DNA from: Bog-473 sp963791455
Lineage (GTDB): Bacteria; Actinomycetota; Acidimicrobiia; Acidimicrobiales; RAAP-2
DNA: 64,000 bases
Reading direction: 5' to 3'
Assembly (NCBI GenBank): GCA_963791455.1
Contig: CAWBSM010000001.1
Coordinates: 310,001 to 374,000 of the forward strand
Part shown: piece after piece, positions 8,782-18,387 of the stretch
Position numbering within the stretch: the stretch's first letter is position 1
How the letters are laid out: each line of letters starts with the position of its first letter
Notes under the pieces: generated by a model
What the model was told of the DNA's origin: nothing
Database searches by the model: none
What the model saw: only the letters and a program-made list of their open reading frames with translations
Translations under genes and position numbers: made by a program

Positions 8782-11700
8782 GTGCGCATCCCCAGCGACC
8801 TGTCGGCTGATCCCTCGCCGCGCCGCCGACACCGAGCCCGCTGGTGGCTGATCGGCTTCGTCGTCGTCCTCATCATCTTGCTGGTGTCGCTCCGCTCACT
8901 GGCGGGCCTCTACACCGACAGCCTCTGGTTCTCCTCCGTCGGCTACCACAACGTCTTTTCGACGCTGCTCGTGATCAAGCTCGGGTTGTTCGGGGTGTTC
9001 GGGGCGATCTTCTTCGCCGTCTTGTGGGTGAACCTCGTCGTGTGCGACCGCATCGCGGGACACGACATCGTGCTGGCCCAGGAGGACGAGCTGGTACGCC
9101 GCTACCAGCAGTACGTGCGGCCCTACGCCGGCCGGATCTACGTGGCGCTGGCGTTCGTGCTGGCGCTGATCGGCGCGTCGGGAACGATCGGGCAGTGGAA
9201 CAACTGGATCCTTTTCCGGCACGGCGGCAACTTCGGGATCACCGACCCCCAGTTCCACCAGGATCTCGGCTTCTACGTCTTCGACCTGCCCTTCCTGACC
9301 TTCGTGGTGGACTGGACGCTGGCCATCCTGATCGTGACGCTGGCGGTCACGATCGTCTTTCACTACTTCAACGGCGGGATCCAGCCGCAGCGAGGTCTAC
9401 CGCGGGTGAAACCGCCGGTGAAGGCTCACATCTCGGTGCTGCTCGCCCTCATCGCGCTGGACAAGGCGGCGGGCTACATCCTGCAGCGCTACTCGCTCGT
9501 CAACGCACAGGACGGCTACGTCAACGGCGCCGGCTACACCGACGTGCACGCCCGTCTGCCGGCCGAGACGCTGCTGATCTATGTGTCGATCTTCGCGGCG
9601 GGCATTCTGCTCTTCAACATCCGCCGCCAGGGCTGGACCCTGCCGGTGTTGGCGGTCGGGATCTGGGCCTTCGTGGCGCTGGTCGTCGGCATCATCTACC
9701 CCGCCTTGTTGCAGGCGCTCAAGGTCAACCCGGCGCAGAGCACGCTGGAGGCGCCCTACATCCAGCGCAACATCACGGCCACCCGCGCCGCCTATGGGCT
9801 GAACAACGTCCAGGTGCACCAGTTCCCGGCCAGCACGTCCATCACCGCCAGCCAGACGGTGCTCGCCAGCCCGACGATCGACAACATCCGGCAGTGGGAC
9901 CCGGACCCGACCATCTCGCTCCAGACGTTCCAGCGCGAACAGGGCATCAAGTCGTACTACGCGTTCCCCTCGCTCGGGGTTGACCGTTACATCCTCTCGT
10001 CACAGCGGACGCCCGTGCTCGTCGGCGTGCGCGACATCTCGGCCGGCAACCTGCCCTCGGCTTCGTGGGTGAACACCCATCTCCAGTACACCCACGGCAA
10101 CGGGGCTGCGGTGGCCCTGGCCAATCAGACGACGTCGAACAACCCCGTCTACGCGGTGCAGCAGGTGCCGCCGAGCTCGTCGAACGGGATGCCGGCGATC
10201 ACCCAGCCGGGGGTCTATTTCGGCTTGGGCGAGACCGGCTACGTCGTGGCGAACACCAAGCAGCTCGAGGTCGACTACCAGGTGGGAAGCAACGGGCCGA
10301 ACGTCGAGAGCCACTACAAGGGCACCGGCGGCGTCCAACTGTCGTCGATTTTCACCCGGGCGGCGTTCGCCCTGCGGCTGGGCGACTTCAACCTGTTGAT
10401 CTCGAGTCAGATCACGAGCAAGTCGCGCATCATGTTCGTGCGCGACCCGGTGGCGATGGCCGAGAAGGCGGCGCCCTTCCTCACCTTCGACCACGATCCC
10501 TACGCGGTGATCAACGACGGGCACATCGACTGGGTGCTCGACGGCTACACGACGACGCCCAATTACCCGTACTCGCAGAACGCCGACTCCCAGCAGGCGG
10601 CGATCGGAAGCAACCTGCCCTCGAGCTACAACTACGTGCGCAATTCGGTCAAAGTGGTCATCGACGCCTATTCGGGGCAGATGACGTTCTACGACGCCGA
10701 TCCGAGCGACCCGATCCTGCAGGCGTACTCGGCCGCCTTCCCGCACATGTTCAAGCCGTTGTCCGACATGAACTCGCAGCTCCAGGCGCACCTTCGCTAC
10801 CCCGAGGACATTTTCTCCATCCAGTCCGCCATCTACGGCCGCTACCACCTCACAAACGCGTCCAACTTCTATGCCGCAAGCAACGCCTGGCAACTCTCGC
10901 CCACCGCCGGCGCCGGCCCACAGTCGCAGGCGCTCCTGGCCGAGAACACCTACAACAACCAGGGGCAGCTGATCTCGACGACTCCTGCTCGCATGGCTCC
11001 CCAGTACCAGGTCTATTCGTTGCCGGGCAGCGAGCCGAGTGAACAGGAGTTCACCATTTCGGACGGGTTCGTCCCGGCGTCGCAGGCGAGCCTCAGCAGT
11101 TCGAGCCAGAACTTCAACCTGACGGCGTGGATGGTCGGGCTGTCGGATCCGCGTAAGTATGGCCAGCTCGATCTCTACGAGACCCCCCAGGGGACGTACG
11201 GCCCGGCCAACGCGGATGCCGAGATCTCGGCCAACGCAACCGTGTCGAAGGACATCTCGCTGCTGGACCAGAAGGGTTCGGAGGTCCTCCTCGGGGAGAC
11301 GCTCATGGTTCCCATCGCGAACTCCATGGTCTACCTGCGGCCGCTCTACGTCTCGCCGACGACCAATCCCCAGCCGCAGCTGCAATACGTGGTAGGCGTC
11401 CTCGGCAAGAACGTCCAGATCGACACGTCGCTGCCGGCCGTGCTCTCGGACCTGCTGCAGACACAGGTGACCCTGCCTTCGGGGACGGGCGTCCCCTCGA
11501 CCGGCACGGTGCCCGCCGCTGTGGCAGGGATCCTGCAGGCGGCCCAGACCGACTACAACAACGCGCTGGCCGCACTGAAGGCCGGCAACCTGTCGCAGTT
11601 CCAGTCCGACATCCAGGCCATGGACCAGCAGATCAGCCAGGCGCAACAGGTGCTCGGGACGCCGGCGCCCAGCTCGACGACGACGACCACGACGGCACCG

Positions 11701-11892
11701 CCCGGCAAGGGGAAATCGAAGACGACCTCCACCACCTCGACGACCTCGACCACCTCGACCCGATCCTCGAGCTCCACGACGTTGTCGACCACCACGTCGG
11801 TGCCCACGAGCACCCAGCCCAAGGGGGGTGCCCCCACGAGCTCGACGACGTCGACGACGTTGGCCTCGGCGGAGGCCCGCGGATCGGGCTGA
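8782..11892 (+). CDS. UPF0182 family large membrane protein
   Basis: About 1036 residues from GTG 8782 (an in-frame GTG at 8758 would add eight). The N-terminal 320 residues hold about seven membrane helices, with the family landmarks YTDSLWFSSVGYHNVF and DPQFHQDLGFYVFDLPF. A large extracytoplasmic region follows, with ITATRAAYGL, FYDADPSDPILQAY, LRYPEDIFSIQSAIYGRYH and PQYQVYSLPG, all typical of UPF0182. The last 70 residues are a Ser/Thr-rich tail with a TTSTTSTTSTT run. The family is widespread in actinobacteria and cyanobacteria but its function is unknown. Confidence 0.93.
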   Translation: MRIPSDLSADPSPRRRHRARWWLIGFVVVLIILLVSLRSLAGLYTDSLWFSSVGYHNVFSTLLVIKLGLFGVFGAIFFAVLWVNLVVCDRIAGHDIVLAQEDELVRRYQQYVRPYAGRIYVALAFVLALIGASGTIGQWNNWILFRHGGNFGITDPQFHQDLGFYVFDLPFLTFVVDWTLAILIVTLAVTIVFHYFNGGIQPQRGLPRVKPPVKAHISVLLALIALDKAAGYILQRYSLVNAQDGYVNGAGYTDVHARLPAETLLIYVSIFAAGILLFNIRRQGWTLPVLAVGIWAFVALVVGIIYPALLQALKVNPAQSTLEAPYIQRNITATRAAYGLNNVQVHQFPASTSITASQTVLASPTIDNIRQWDPDPTISLQTFQREQGIKSYYAFPSLGVDRYILSSQRTPVLVGVRDISAGNLPSASWVNTHLQYTHGNGAAVALANQTTSNNPVYAVQQVPPSSSNGMPAITQPGVYFGLGETGYVVANTKQLEVDYQVGSNGPNVESHYKGTGGVQLSSIFTRAAFALRLGDFNLLISSQITSKSRIMFVRDPVAMAEKAAPFLTFDHDPYAVINDGHIDWVLDGYTTTPNYPYSQNADSQQAAIGSNLPSSYNYVRNSVKVVIDAYSGQMTFYDADPSDPILQAYSAAFPHMFKPLSDMNSQLQAHLRYPEDIFSIQSAIYGRYHLTNASNFYAASNAWQLSPTAGAGPQSQALLAENTYNNQGQLISTTPARMAPQYQVYSLPGSEPSEQEFTISDGFVPASQASLSSSSQNFNLTAWMVGLSDPRKYGQLDLYETPQGTYGPANADAEISANATVSKDISLLDQKGSEVLLGETLMVPIANSMVYLRPLYVSPTTNPQPQLQYVVGVLGKNVQIDTSLPAVLSDLLQTQVTLPSGTGVPSTGTVPAAVAGILQAAQTDYNNALAALKAGNLSQFQSDIQAMDQQISQAQQVLGTPAPSSTTTTTTAPPGKGKSKTTSTTSTTSTTSTRSSSSTTLSTTTSVPTSTQPKGGAPTSSTTSTTLASAEARGSG

Positions 11893-12012
11893 GGCCGAAG
11901 GCCGGAAGATCGCGGATCGGAGGGGCCAAGCGACGAGATAGTGGTTGCGGCCGGGACCGGCGGGTCCCATGATGTCGGGAGGCGCAAGCCGGGCGACGAA
12001 AGGAAGAGATCG

Positions 12013-12405
12013 ATGGGACTGCTCGACAAGGTCAAGGACAAGGCGACGCAGGCCACCGAGATGGCCAAGGACGCGGCCGCCAAGGGACAAGCGAAGCTCG
12101 ACGAGGCGCAGGCCAAGAAGGCGGCCGACGGGATGTTGCGGGACCTCGGCGCGGCCTTCTACGCCACGAAGACGGGGCGGGCCACCCCGTCCACCGACGC
12201 CGAGATCGAGCGACTGGTCACTGCTCTCCAGCAGCACGAGTCCGAGCACGGCTCCTTGACGCTGGCTCCCGAGTCCGCCGCGGCCGCCCCGACGGCGGCC
12301 CCCGCCGGCGATGCCTCCGCAGCGGCTCCGCCGCCTCCGCCTCCCCCCCAAGCGGCGGACCCCGCCTCGCCGCCACCGCCGCCCCCCACGGCCCAGACGC
12401 TGTAG
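12013..12405 (+). CDS. Small coiled, proline-tailed protein
   Basis: 130 residues, ATG 12013 preceded by AAAGGAAGAG. The first 50 residues form a lysine/alanine-rich helix (MGLLDKVKDKATQATEMAKD, resembling membrane-surface or antitoxin-like short helices), then LRDLGAAFYATKTGR, where the helix ends. The C-terminal 50 residues are almost only Ala and Pro, with two polyproline runs. Similar short proteins with LRDLGxxxY segments are common in actinobacteria, but I know no function for them. It lies just before the initiator tRNA. Confidence 0.65.
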   Translation: MGLLDKVKDKATQATEMAKDAAAKGQAKLDEAQAKKAADGMLRDLGAAFYATKTGRATPSTDAEIERLVTALQQHESEHGSLTLAPESAAAAPTAAPAGDASAAAPPPPPPPQAADPASPPPPPPTAQTL

Positions 12406-12489
12406 CGGGGCGGATGTTCGCATGCGGCAGGCTGGCTCTGTCAGCGCCGTGGTGCGTCTGCGTGGCCGGGTGTAGAATGGTTGCTTCGC

Positions 12490-12563
<74 letters not shown>

Positions 12564-12592
12564 CTCAGAGAGTGCTCGTCGGATGTCCAGGA

Positions 12593-12616
12593 GGCTCTTC
12601 GGATTCTGGCGGGGAG
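12593..12616 (+). repeat. Short repeat, copy 1 of 3 (downstream of tRNA-fMet)
   Basis: The 24-bp block begins ggctcttcggattctggcgg. Close copies occur at 26069-26090, just after the third tRNA 3'-half repeat, and at 42723-42747. Its place 30 bp downstream of two tRNA copies suggests it is part of an ancestral integration-site flank. Confidence 0.65.
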
Positions 12617-12664
12617 TCCGTCCTGACCAGGATCACCCGAGCGCGACGAAGGTGCCTCAAGCTT

Positions 12665-14375
12665 TGTGAAATTCCGGTTCATGCTTGACGGCGTGGCTCC
12701 GGTACCTGCCTGACACTTTCGGACGCGGTTCCGGTACCTGGGCGACACTGGCTCCGGTACCTCCTTGACACTTCGTGCCTGAGAGGGTCCACCACGTGGC
12801 GGTTGCCACCTTCTTCGCTGTTGACGCAGTCGTCGACAGATGCGAAGGAGGCCGACCGTGTTGGTGGAGCTCAAGCTCGTGGAACAGCGCTATCGGGCGG
12901 TCATCGACGTCCTCGACGGGATGAGCGTGACCGACGTGGCGCGCCGCAACGGGGTCAGCCGTCAGACGCTGCACACGTGGCTGCGCCGCTATGCCGAGGG
13001 CGGCATGGCGGCACTGGCCGACAAGAGCTCAAGGCCCGAGAGCTGTCCGCACCAGATCGCTCCGCTCGTCGAGGCCAAGGTGGTCGAGCTGCGCCGGGCG
13101 CATCCGAGGTGGGGGCCGCGCTCGATCCGCACCCGGCTGGCCAAAGAGGGTTTCAGTCCAGTGCCTGGACGCTCCTCGATCTATCGCACCTTGGTCCGCC
13201 ACCATCTGCTCGAGCCCACAGCGCGCAAACGCTCCCGCTCTGATTACAAACGCTGGGAGCGGTCCCGCTCAATGGAGCTGTGGCAGATGGACATCGTCGG
13301 ACGCTTCCATCTCGCCGACGGCACCGAGGTCAAAGTCGTCACCGGCGTCGACGATCACTCACGCTTTTGCATCTGTGCCCGGGTGGTGGCCCGGGCGACG
13401 GCGAGGCCGGTGTGCGAAGCGCTCCAGTGGGCGCTGCACACCCACGGCCTCCCGGACCAAATTTTGACTGACAACGGCAAGGTCTTCACGGCTCGCTTCG
13501 GCCAAGGCCCCGGACCAGTTCTTTTCGACCGCATCTGTGCCAACAACGGCATCCGCCATCTGCTCACCGCTCCGTATTCACCGACCACGACGGGCAAGGT
13601 CGAACGCTTCCACAGGACCATGCGCTCGGACTTCTTGGTCGACCACGACCGGGTGCACTTGAGCATCGAGGCGCTCCAAGGCGCTCTCGACGAGTGGGTA
13701 GGCGAATACAACACCGAGCGTCCGCACCAATCGCTGGGCGACCGACCACCCGCCGAACGCTTCGCCTTGGCCGCTGCGCATCGAGCAGCGGACCTCGAGA
13801 TGCCAGAGGTCCCCGACGAGGTTCCGCTCTCAGGCCGTCCGCCGGGCGTGAACCGCTGGGTCGACCAGCGGGGCTCGATCACCCTCGGAGGCTTTCGCTA
13901 TCGGGTGGGCGCGACCTTCGCGGGGGAGTCCGTCGAGGTCGTCGTGCGCTCGGGGCTCGTCGAGATCCTCCACGCCGGAGTCCTCGTCGCCACCCACGCC
14001 GAGCGTCGCGGGCCCGACAAGGGGTCCCGTCCCCAGCAGGCGCCGCGCTCTGGGCGCTCTCGTCCGCCGACGAGCGGCATGAGCGTCACCCGTCGGGTGG
14101 ACGGCGGTGGCACGGTCTCCTTCGCCGGAACCGGCTATCGGGTCGGACGCAGCTGGGCCCGTCAGCTCGTCGACGTGGCCATCGTCGCCGGCTCGGTCCA
14201 GATTTCCGCCAAGGGCAAGGTCATCAGAGTCCACGCCATCCGCCACGACCGCTCCAAGGAGCACGGCGCCTTCGCCACGCCCGAAGGCCGGCCCCGTAAG
14301 GTCCAGGTGGCCTGAGGGTTTGGGTGTCAAGCAGGTACCGGAGTCAGACCGTCAAGCGGGTACCGGGTCTTGACA
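12665..14375 (+). mobile_element. Complete IS481-family insertion sequence
   Basis: 1711 bp, bounded by imperfect terminal inverted repeats of about 52 bp (12665-12716 and 14324-14375). Both ends start TGTSAARWYCCGGT and share CTTGACGG and CTCCGGTACCTGC further in. A perfect 14-bp direct repeat, ggtgcctcaagctt, flanks it at 12651-12664 and 14376-14389 and reads as the target duplication. One intact transposase fills the element. It inserted just before a decayed ISL3 transposase and, being intact, is the younger event. Confidence 0.88.
12858..14315 (+). CDS. IS481-family DDE transposase
   Basis: 485 residues. GTG 12858 is chosen because AAGGAGG lies six bases upstream. An N-terminal helix-turn-helix (SVTDVARRNGVSRQTLHTWL, about 23-42) is followed by a second winged-helix and the RNase H-like integrase core. 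The triad is visible: D145 (WQMDIVGRF), D205 (ILTDNGKVF) and E249 (TGKVERFHR). Residues 330-470 hold two RYRVG-type repeats seen in longer IS481 transposases. No frameshift is present, so the element may still be active. Confidence 0.93.
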   Translation: MLVELKLVEQRYRAVIDVLDGMSVTDVARRNGVSRQTLHTWLRRYAEGGMAALADKSSRPESCPHQIAPLVEAKVVELRRAHPRWGPRSIRTRLAKEGFSPVPGRSSIYRTLVRHHLLEPTARKRSRSDYKRWERSRSMELWQMDIVGRFHLADGTEVKVVTGVDDHSRFCICARVVARATARPVCEALQWALHTHGLPDQILTDNGKVFTARFGQGPGPVLFDRICANNGIRHLLTAPYSPTTTGKVERFHRTMRSDFLVDHDRVHLSIEALQGALDEWVGEYNTERPHQSLGDRPPAERFALAAAHRAADLEMPEVPDEVPLSGRPPGVNRWVDQRGSITLGGFRYRVGATFAGESVEVVVRSGLVEILHAGVLVATHAERRGPDKGSRPQQAPRSGRSRPPTSGMSVTRRVDGGGTVSFAGTGYRVGRSWARQLVDVAIVAGSVQISAKGKVIRVHAIRHDRSKEHGAFATPEGRPRKVQVA

Positions 14376-14394
14376 GGTGCCTCAAGCTTGAGGT

Positions 14395-15060
14395 ATGACC
14401 CAACAACCAAGAAGCACCTTCGTTCTTCGCGAGCCTAGTGAGATCCTCGGAGCCCTCGTCGGGCTCAAAGACATGGTGGTCTTGCACTACGAACGCCGCA
14501 GGACCGACTTCGCACTGGCACTCGAGCACCTGGTCCGCCAACCGGTGCGCTGCCCGAGCTCTTCGGAGTTGGCCCAGGTCAAGGAACGTCCGGTCGTGAC
14601 CTACATCGACCTGCCCGTCTATGGCACCCCCATGCGTCTGGGGTGGAAGAAGCACCGGATGCGATGCGTGAACGCACACTGCACCAAGCGTTCCCCTAGG
14701 TGCCGCGCGACCACCGCATCGCAGCCAAGAACAGCCTCTTGACGACGCGTGCGGCCAAGTGGGCGACGGTCCAGGCCACGGGCGCACGGTCAAGGAGGTG
14801 GCCGACGAGCTCGCCTGTGATTGGCACACGGGCCAACGACGCCGTGACCACCTATGGCACCGCCCTCCTCGAGGCGGACCGCAAACGGCTGAACCCAGAC
14901 CTGCGCCATTGGGCTCGACGAGACCTCCTTCGTGCGCGCCTGGGTGGGAACCGGCCATCTCGGGCGGGGAGCACGACCTGCTGGTCGGCCGCGACGCCCA
15001 CAAGTCGGTGACCGCGGGCCTGATCTTCGCTGGCGTCCAGCCCCGGTGGGTCCAGCCCCA
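14395..15060 (+). pseudogene. ISL3-family transposase, multiply frameshifted and truncated
   Basis: Starting at ATG 14395, the frame gives the ISL3 zinc-binding N-terminus (ALVGLKDMVVLHYERR ... LPVYGTPMRLGWKKHRMRC). After about 14695 the similarity jumps frames: HRIAAKNSLLTTRAAKWATVQ, then GRTVKEVADELACDWHT, then ANDAVTTYGTALLEADRKRL, then IGLDETSFVRAWVGTGHLG. At least four frameshifts are needed, and the C-terminal half is missing. It runs directly into a fragment of an unrelated decarboxylase gene. Confidence 0.82.
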
Positions 15061-15063
15061 TAG

Positions 15064-15670
15064 GACGCCGAGCTTCACCTGGCCCATCCGCCCTCGCCCG
15101 AGCAGGTCGCAGAAGCATGGAAAGGGCATCCCGATGTGGCGGGCGTGCTCATCGTCAGCCCGACTCCCTATGGCACGTTGCCGACATTGAAGGCGACGCC
15201 AAGGAGTGCCATGAACGGAGCAAGCCCTTGATCGTCGATGAGGCCTGGGGGCGCATCTGCCGTTTCACGACGGTCTTCCTACCTGGGCCCTGAACGCCGA
15301 TGCCGACGTGTGCGTGGTGAGCGTGCACAGCATGGGTGCCGGTTTCGAGCAGGGGTCGGTCTTCCATGTCCAAGGCGACCTGGTCGATGCCGAGCACCTC
15401 TCCAACTGTGCCGACTTGTTGATGACAACCAGTCCCAACGTCATGGACTACGCGGCCATCGACGGCTGGAGGCGTGACATCGTGGCCTCGGGAACCGAGA
15501 TCCTCGGCCGGACACTCGACTTGGCCAGCGACGTTCGAAACCAGATCGACGACCTGGCCGGACTTTTTGTGATGGCACGCCGGCTCCTTCGCAGAGAGGC
15601 GTCGCACGACCTCGATCGGCTCCAAGTCCTGATCGACGTTTCCGAGCTTGGCATCAGCGGTTACAGGCTG
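15064..15670 (+). pseudogene. Orn/Lys/Arg decarboxylase (PLP) internal fragment
   Basis: Read across two frameshifts (near 15178 and 15250), the translation is coherent with the PLP domain of Orn/Lys/Arg decarboxylases: PEQVAEAWKGHPDVAGVLIV, PTPYGT, then ADIEGDAKECHERSKPLIVD, EAWG, AHLPFHDGLPTWALNADADV, VSVHSMGAGFEQGSVF. The expected PLP lysine of the SxHKxG motif reads as Ser in VHSMG. Similarity ends near GISGYRLL, so the N- and C-terminal parts are missing. These enzymes decarboxylate basic amino acids to polyamines. Confidence 0.75.
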
Positions 15671-15829
15671 CTGACGGAGAGGCCCTGTTCCAGAAGTTCT
15701 CTCGCAGCGCAGCGCAGCGCAGACCAGCCCAGCGCCGGGACGGGTCGGCTTATGACGACGTTTCGACCGAATGGTGGCGGGAATAACCCCGGCGAGAAGA
15801 GGTAACCAAGCGATACAGCCGGGAGTCGC

Positions 15830-15964
15830 GATCTGATCATCGCTGGCACGGCCCACCCGGGTTTGATTGTCTCCCACGAATTGCCGTTGAGCGAGGCGCC
15901 CAACGCATACGAGCATTTGACCGACGGGACGATGGATGAACAAAAGGGCTTCATCCAGCGGCCT
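15830..15964 (+). pseudogene. C-terminal remnant of zinc-dependent alcohol dehydrogenase
   Basis: The frame from 15830 reads DLIIAGTAHPGLIVSHELPL, then SEAPNAYEHLTDG. This matches the end of formaldehyde/alcohol dehydrogenases, where an IVSHELPLDEAPxAYEHFD pattern precedes the C-terminus. No catalytic domain remains. It is debris within module 1. Confidence 0.6.
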
Positions 15965-16011
15965 ACTCGGCAGACTGGACGGCATAGCGATGAGGAGCTC
16001 CGGAAACAGAC

Positions 16012-16650
16012 ATGTCAGGGAAACGCTTCAGCAGGGTTCGCCGACAGCTGCAGAGTAAGAGTCCGCCCAAGCGCCGGGCCCGGTCCTTCTTCCTGTTAAT
16101 CGCGCTCCCAGCTTGGCTCGGCCCTGGCCTGTTGGATTGGTGGTGTCATCGACGGACTCACATCGAAGAGCCTGGCAATGGTGGTGTGAAGGAATCCTTC
16201 ATCCACTCGGTCATGTTCGGCGAAGCTGGTGTCCCGATCTTGCTCGCGGCCACATTCGAGATGAATCCGCTGCTCATAACGCTGATGACCGGTGGCGCGG
16301 CGGTCCACGAAGCAACCGCGATGCTCGATGTGCGCGTCGCCCTCGAGAGTGATCGGCGCCTCAGTCAATGGGAGCAGCACGTCCATAGCTTTTTAGAGGT
16401 GATGCCGTTTTGGATTGTCCCTCTGATGGCGCTCCTTCACGAGCCCATGACCGCCAGGTGGTCCCTGACGCGGCGCCCGTCGGTACTCTCAAAACGAGAC
16501 CTGGCTGTTGTCGCCAGCGGCGTCACCGTCCTTGGCGCCCTGCCCTATGTCGAAGAATTCCTGCGATGCCTGCGGCGAGAGCGCGCCGCACAACCATTGC
16601 AGAGGCAGGACCCCCATGAGCGACTCACTATGACACCCAAATCTGCTTAG
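16012..16650 (+). CDS. Integral membrane protein of unknown function
   Basis: 212 residues with a basic N-terminus and about four membrane helices (ALPAWLGPGLLDWW, GVPILLAATFEMNPLLITLM, FWIVPLMALLHEP, LAVVASGVTVLGALPYV). Conserved-looking polar residues sit near the membrane: CHRRTHIEEPG, HSVMFGE, HEATAMLDV, EQHVHSFLEVMPF. The repeated His/Glu positions suggest metal or quinone contact, but this is inference. I recognise the family only as an uncharacterised bacterial membrane protein. It is intact among pseudogenes. Confidence 0.65.
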   Translation: MSGKRFSRVRRQLQSKSPPKRRARSFFLLIALPAWLGPGLLDWWCHRRTHIEEPGNGGVKESFIHSVMFGEAGVPILLAATFEMNPLLITLMTGGAAVHEATAMLDVRVALESDRRLSQWEQHVHSFLEVMPFWIVPLMALLHEPMTARWSLTRRPSVLSKRDLAVVASGVTVLGALPYVEEFLRCLRRERAAQPLQRQDPHERLTMTPKSA

Positions 16651-16686
16651 GCGAGTGGGTCCGGGGCGGGAACGGTCCATCTTGAA

Positions 16687-16785
16687 CAGGCGATGCCGCA
16701 GAATGCTTCGACGGCGAGGTCGTCATCGAGGCGAACAGGATCGTGCGGGTAGGCGCGTCTGGCTGGGACCAAGAGATGGCTTGAC
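16687..16785 (+). pseudogene. Possible amidohydrolase N-terminal remnant
   Basis: The frame reads TGDAAECFDGEVVIEANRIV, RVGAS after an in-frame TGA, which resembles the first beta-sandwich strands of metal-dependent amidohydrolases (D-G-T-G ... G-E-V-x-I-E-x-N-R-I-x-x-V-G). It stops at 16785. The rest of the 290-bp gap up to 16940 shows nothing else convincing. Confidence 0.4.
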
Positions 16786-16940
16786 GTCTATGAGGCGAGT
16801 CTCTGGCTCTTTTGGGGATGCACGGCTGAGGGTCGCGACTTGGGGCGATTAAGCGAGGGTAGGCCGGGGTAGGTGCGGTTCGAACAGATCGGGACGTCCA
16901 CTGGTCGTCAGGTTGTGCAGACAAGGGCAAGGAGTGCATC

Positions 16941-17516
16941 ATGTCGACTGAACTCTCTGGCAAATCCGTCGTTTTCCTCGTGGCGAACGAAGGCGTCGAA
17001 CAGGTTGAGTTGACTCGGCCCTGGGAGGCAGTCAAAGAGGCCGGTGGACGCCCTGTTCTGGCGGCTCCGAAGAACGATATCGTCCAGGCGTTCAACCACC
17101 TCGAAAAGGGTGACGCCTTTCCCACGGACATCGTCACCGGAGACCTTCGAGTCGAGGACTTCGATTGTGTCGTTCTGCCTGGTGGCGTGGCCAATCCGGA
17201 TCAGTTGAGGCTGGACGCGCCGGCGGTGCGATTCCTCCAAGAGTTCTTCGACGCCGGAAAGCCCGCTGCGGTGATCTGCCACGGCCCCTGGAGTCTGGTC
17301 GAGGCAGACCTCGTTGGCGAGCGCACACTGACATCGTGGCCCAGCCTTAAGACGGATATCCGTAACGCCGGTGGCAAGTGGGTGGACCAGAAGGTTGTCA
17401 CCTGTACAGACGGGCCTAACACACTCGTGACGAGTCGCAATCCTGACGATTTGGACGCCTTCTGCTCAACAATGTGCCAAGTCTTCGCCCAGGATCCCAA
17501 GCCTAAGGCCGCGTAA
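16941..17516 (+). CDS. DJ-1/PfpI family glutamine amidotransferase-like protein
   Basis: 191 residues, preceded by AAGGAG. The flavodoxin-like fold is clear: VVFLVANEGVEQVELTRPWE at the N-terminus, FDCVVLPGGVANPDQLR in the middle, and the nucleophile elbow AAVICHGPWSLVEAD with Cys113 followed by His114. Glu20 (GVEQVE) is the usual partner of the cysteine. Family members act as glyoxalase-III/deglycase-like or stress chaperone enzymes. It is intact, stands alone, and is likely soluble. Confidence 0.9.
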   Translation: MSTELSGKSVVFLVANEGVEQVELTRPWEAVKEAGGRPVLAAPKNDIVQAFNHLEKGDAFPTDIVTGDLRVEDFDCVVLPGGVANPDQLRLDAPAVRFLQEFFDAGKPAAVICHGPWSLVEADLVGERTLTSWPSLKTDIRNAGGKWVDQKVVTCTDGPNTLVTSRNPDDLDAFCSTMCQVFAQDPKPKAA

Positions 17517-17666
17517 CCCCGACTCTCATTAGGGGGCTTCAGCGCCGAGGAGCGGGGGGAAGGCCGAGTTGCATCGTTCACTGCCCAAGGGTCCCTCACC
17601 GCTAGCGAGGGTCCTGTATGTCCATAGACAGTTCGCCAACGGTTCACGCGAATAGAGGAGGTTCTC

Positions 17667-17936
17667 GTGGCGACTCAGAAACAAGTGAAGGCAGCGAAGA
17701 GGAACGTAAAGCGGGCGCAAACTGGAGCACGACAAAAGCGGTCAATCGCCAACTTGCCGGCGTCGACTCGCTCGGCCCTTGGTCGGCAAGGGGCGGCTGT
17801 CGCAGCGCGGAAGCGGAACGGCCGATCCTCACCGAAGACGCGACAGGAGCTTTACGAGGAAGCTAAGCGACGCGGTCTGCCCGGCCGCTCCAAAATGGGC
17901 CGTGAAGAGTTGGAACGCGCTCTCGCCCACAAATGA
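17667..17936 (+). CDS. Small basic protein with Rho_N-like C-terminus
   Basis: 89 residues from GTG 17667, with GAGGAGG seven bases upstream. The N-terminal half is lysine/arginine-rich and probably binds nucleic acid. The C-terminus, QELYEEAKRRGLPGRSKMGR followed by EELERALAHK, fits the short SAP/Rho_N helix-turn-helix found in plasmid-stabilisation and stress proteins. Function is unproven. Confidence 0.7.
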   Translation: MATQKQVKAAKRNVKRAQTGARQKRSIANLPASTRSALGRQGAAVAARKRNGRSSPKTRQELYEEAKRRGLPGRSKMGREELERALAHK

Positions 17937-18140
17937 GCCGCTTAGTCCTTACGGGGCTCGAGCACATACCCGAATCGAACTGGGGCGCCCAGGGACCAAA
18001 GTCCGCCGAGCCAAGGGTTGGTCTTGCATGGATCGGACGACCACGAGGAAACTGCTCAAGCGACTTCGTCGTAATTGAACCCCGAAGGTCAGCGACAGGC
18101 GAAGTTTCTCGGGACCATGACGTAGCAGCACCGACCTTCA

Positions 18141-18251
18141 GCAGGTGGCTGCACTATGCCCGCGCATATGCACAATGTCGTGACCAGCAGGCTCAGTTCG
18201 TCAAGTCTATAACCCGAAGGGGCGTGATGGTCTTGAACCCCCGCCACCAAG
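18141..18251 (+). repeat. Diverged intergenic repeat R1 (partner at 50314-50420)
   Basis: This block lies in the gene-free stretch 17937-18387. It shares a conserved order of words with 50314-50420: ggctgc, gcgcatatgcacaa, ctgac/gtgacc, ttcgtca, gcgtgatg and gaaccccc. Overall identity is roughly 70 percent by eye. It also contains ataacccgaagg, as in the tRNA-fMet anticodon arm, and ends gaacccccgccacca. I see no ORF in it. Otherwise the gap holds nothing convincing. Confidence 0.5.
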
Positions 18252-18387
18252 GAATTCAAGAACCAGCGATCCTTCGATAGGGTTCCGATTCCTCGCAATC
18301 GAGCGGAACAGCTCTTACCCACTGAGTCTTGTCGAGTCTCACAATTGAATCACAAGCCGTCGGCTGCTCATTGTGGGCCCCCGTCCA

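Noticed and set aside
11680..11870. Repetitive acg/tcg runs near the UPF0182 end as a CRISPR or satellite
   Set aside because: They encode the in-frame Thr/Ser tail; there are no spaced repeats. I saw no CRISPR array in the window.
10000..12423. An 800-codon open frame on the minus strand opposite the UPF0182 gene
   Set aside because: Its translation is arginine/glycine/valine-rich with no family similarity; it is the antisense shadow of a strongly coding GC-rich gene.
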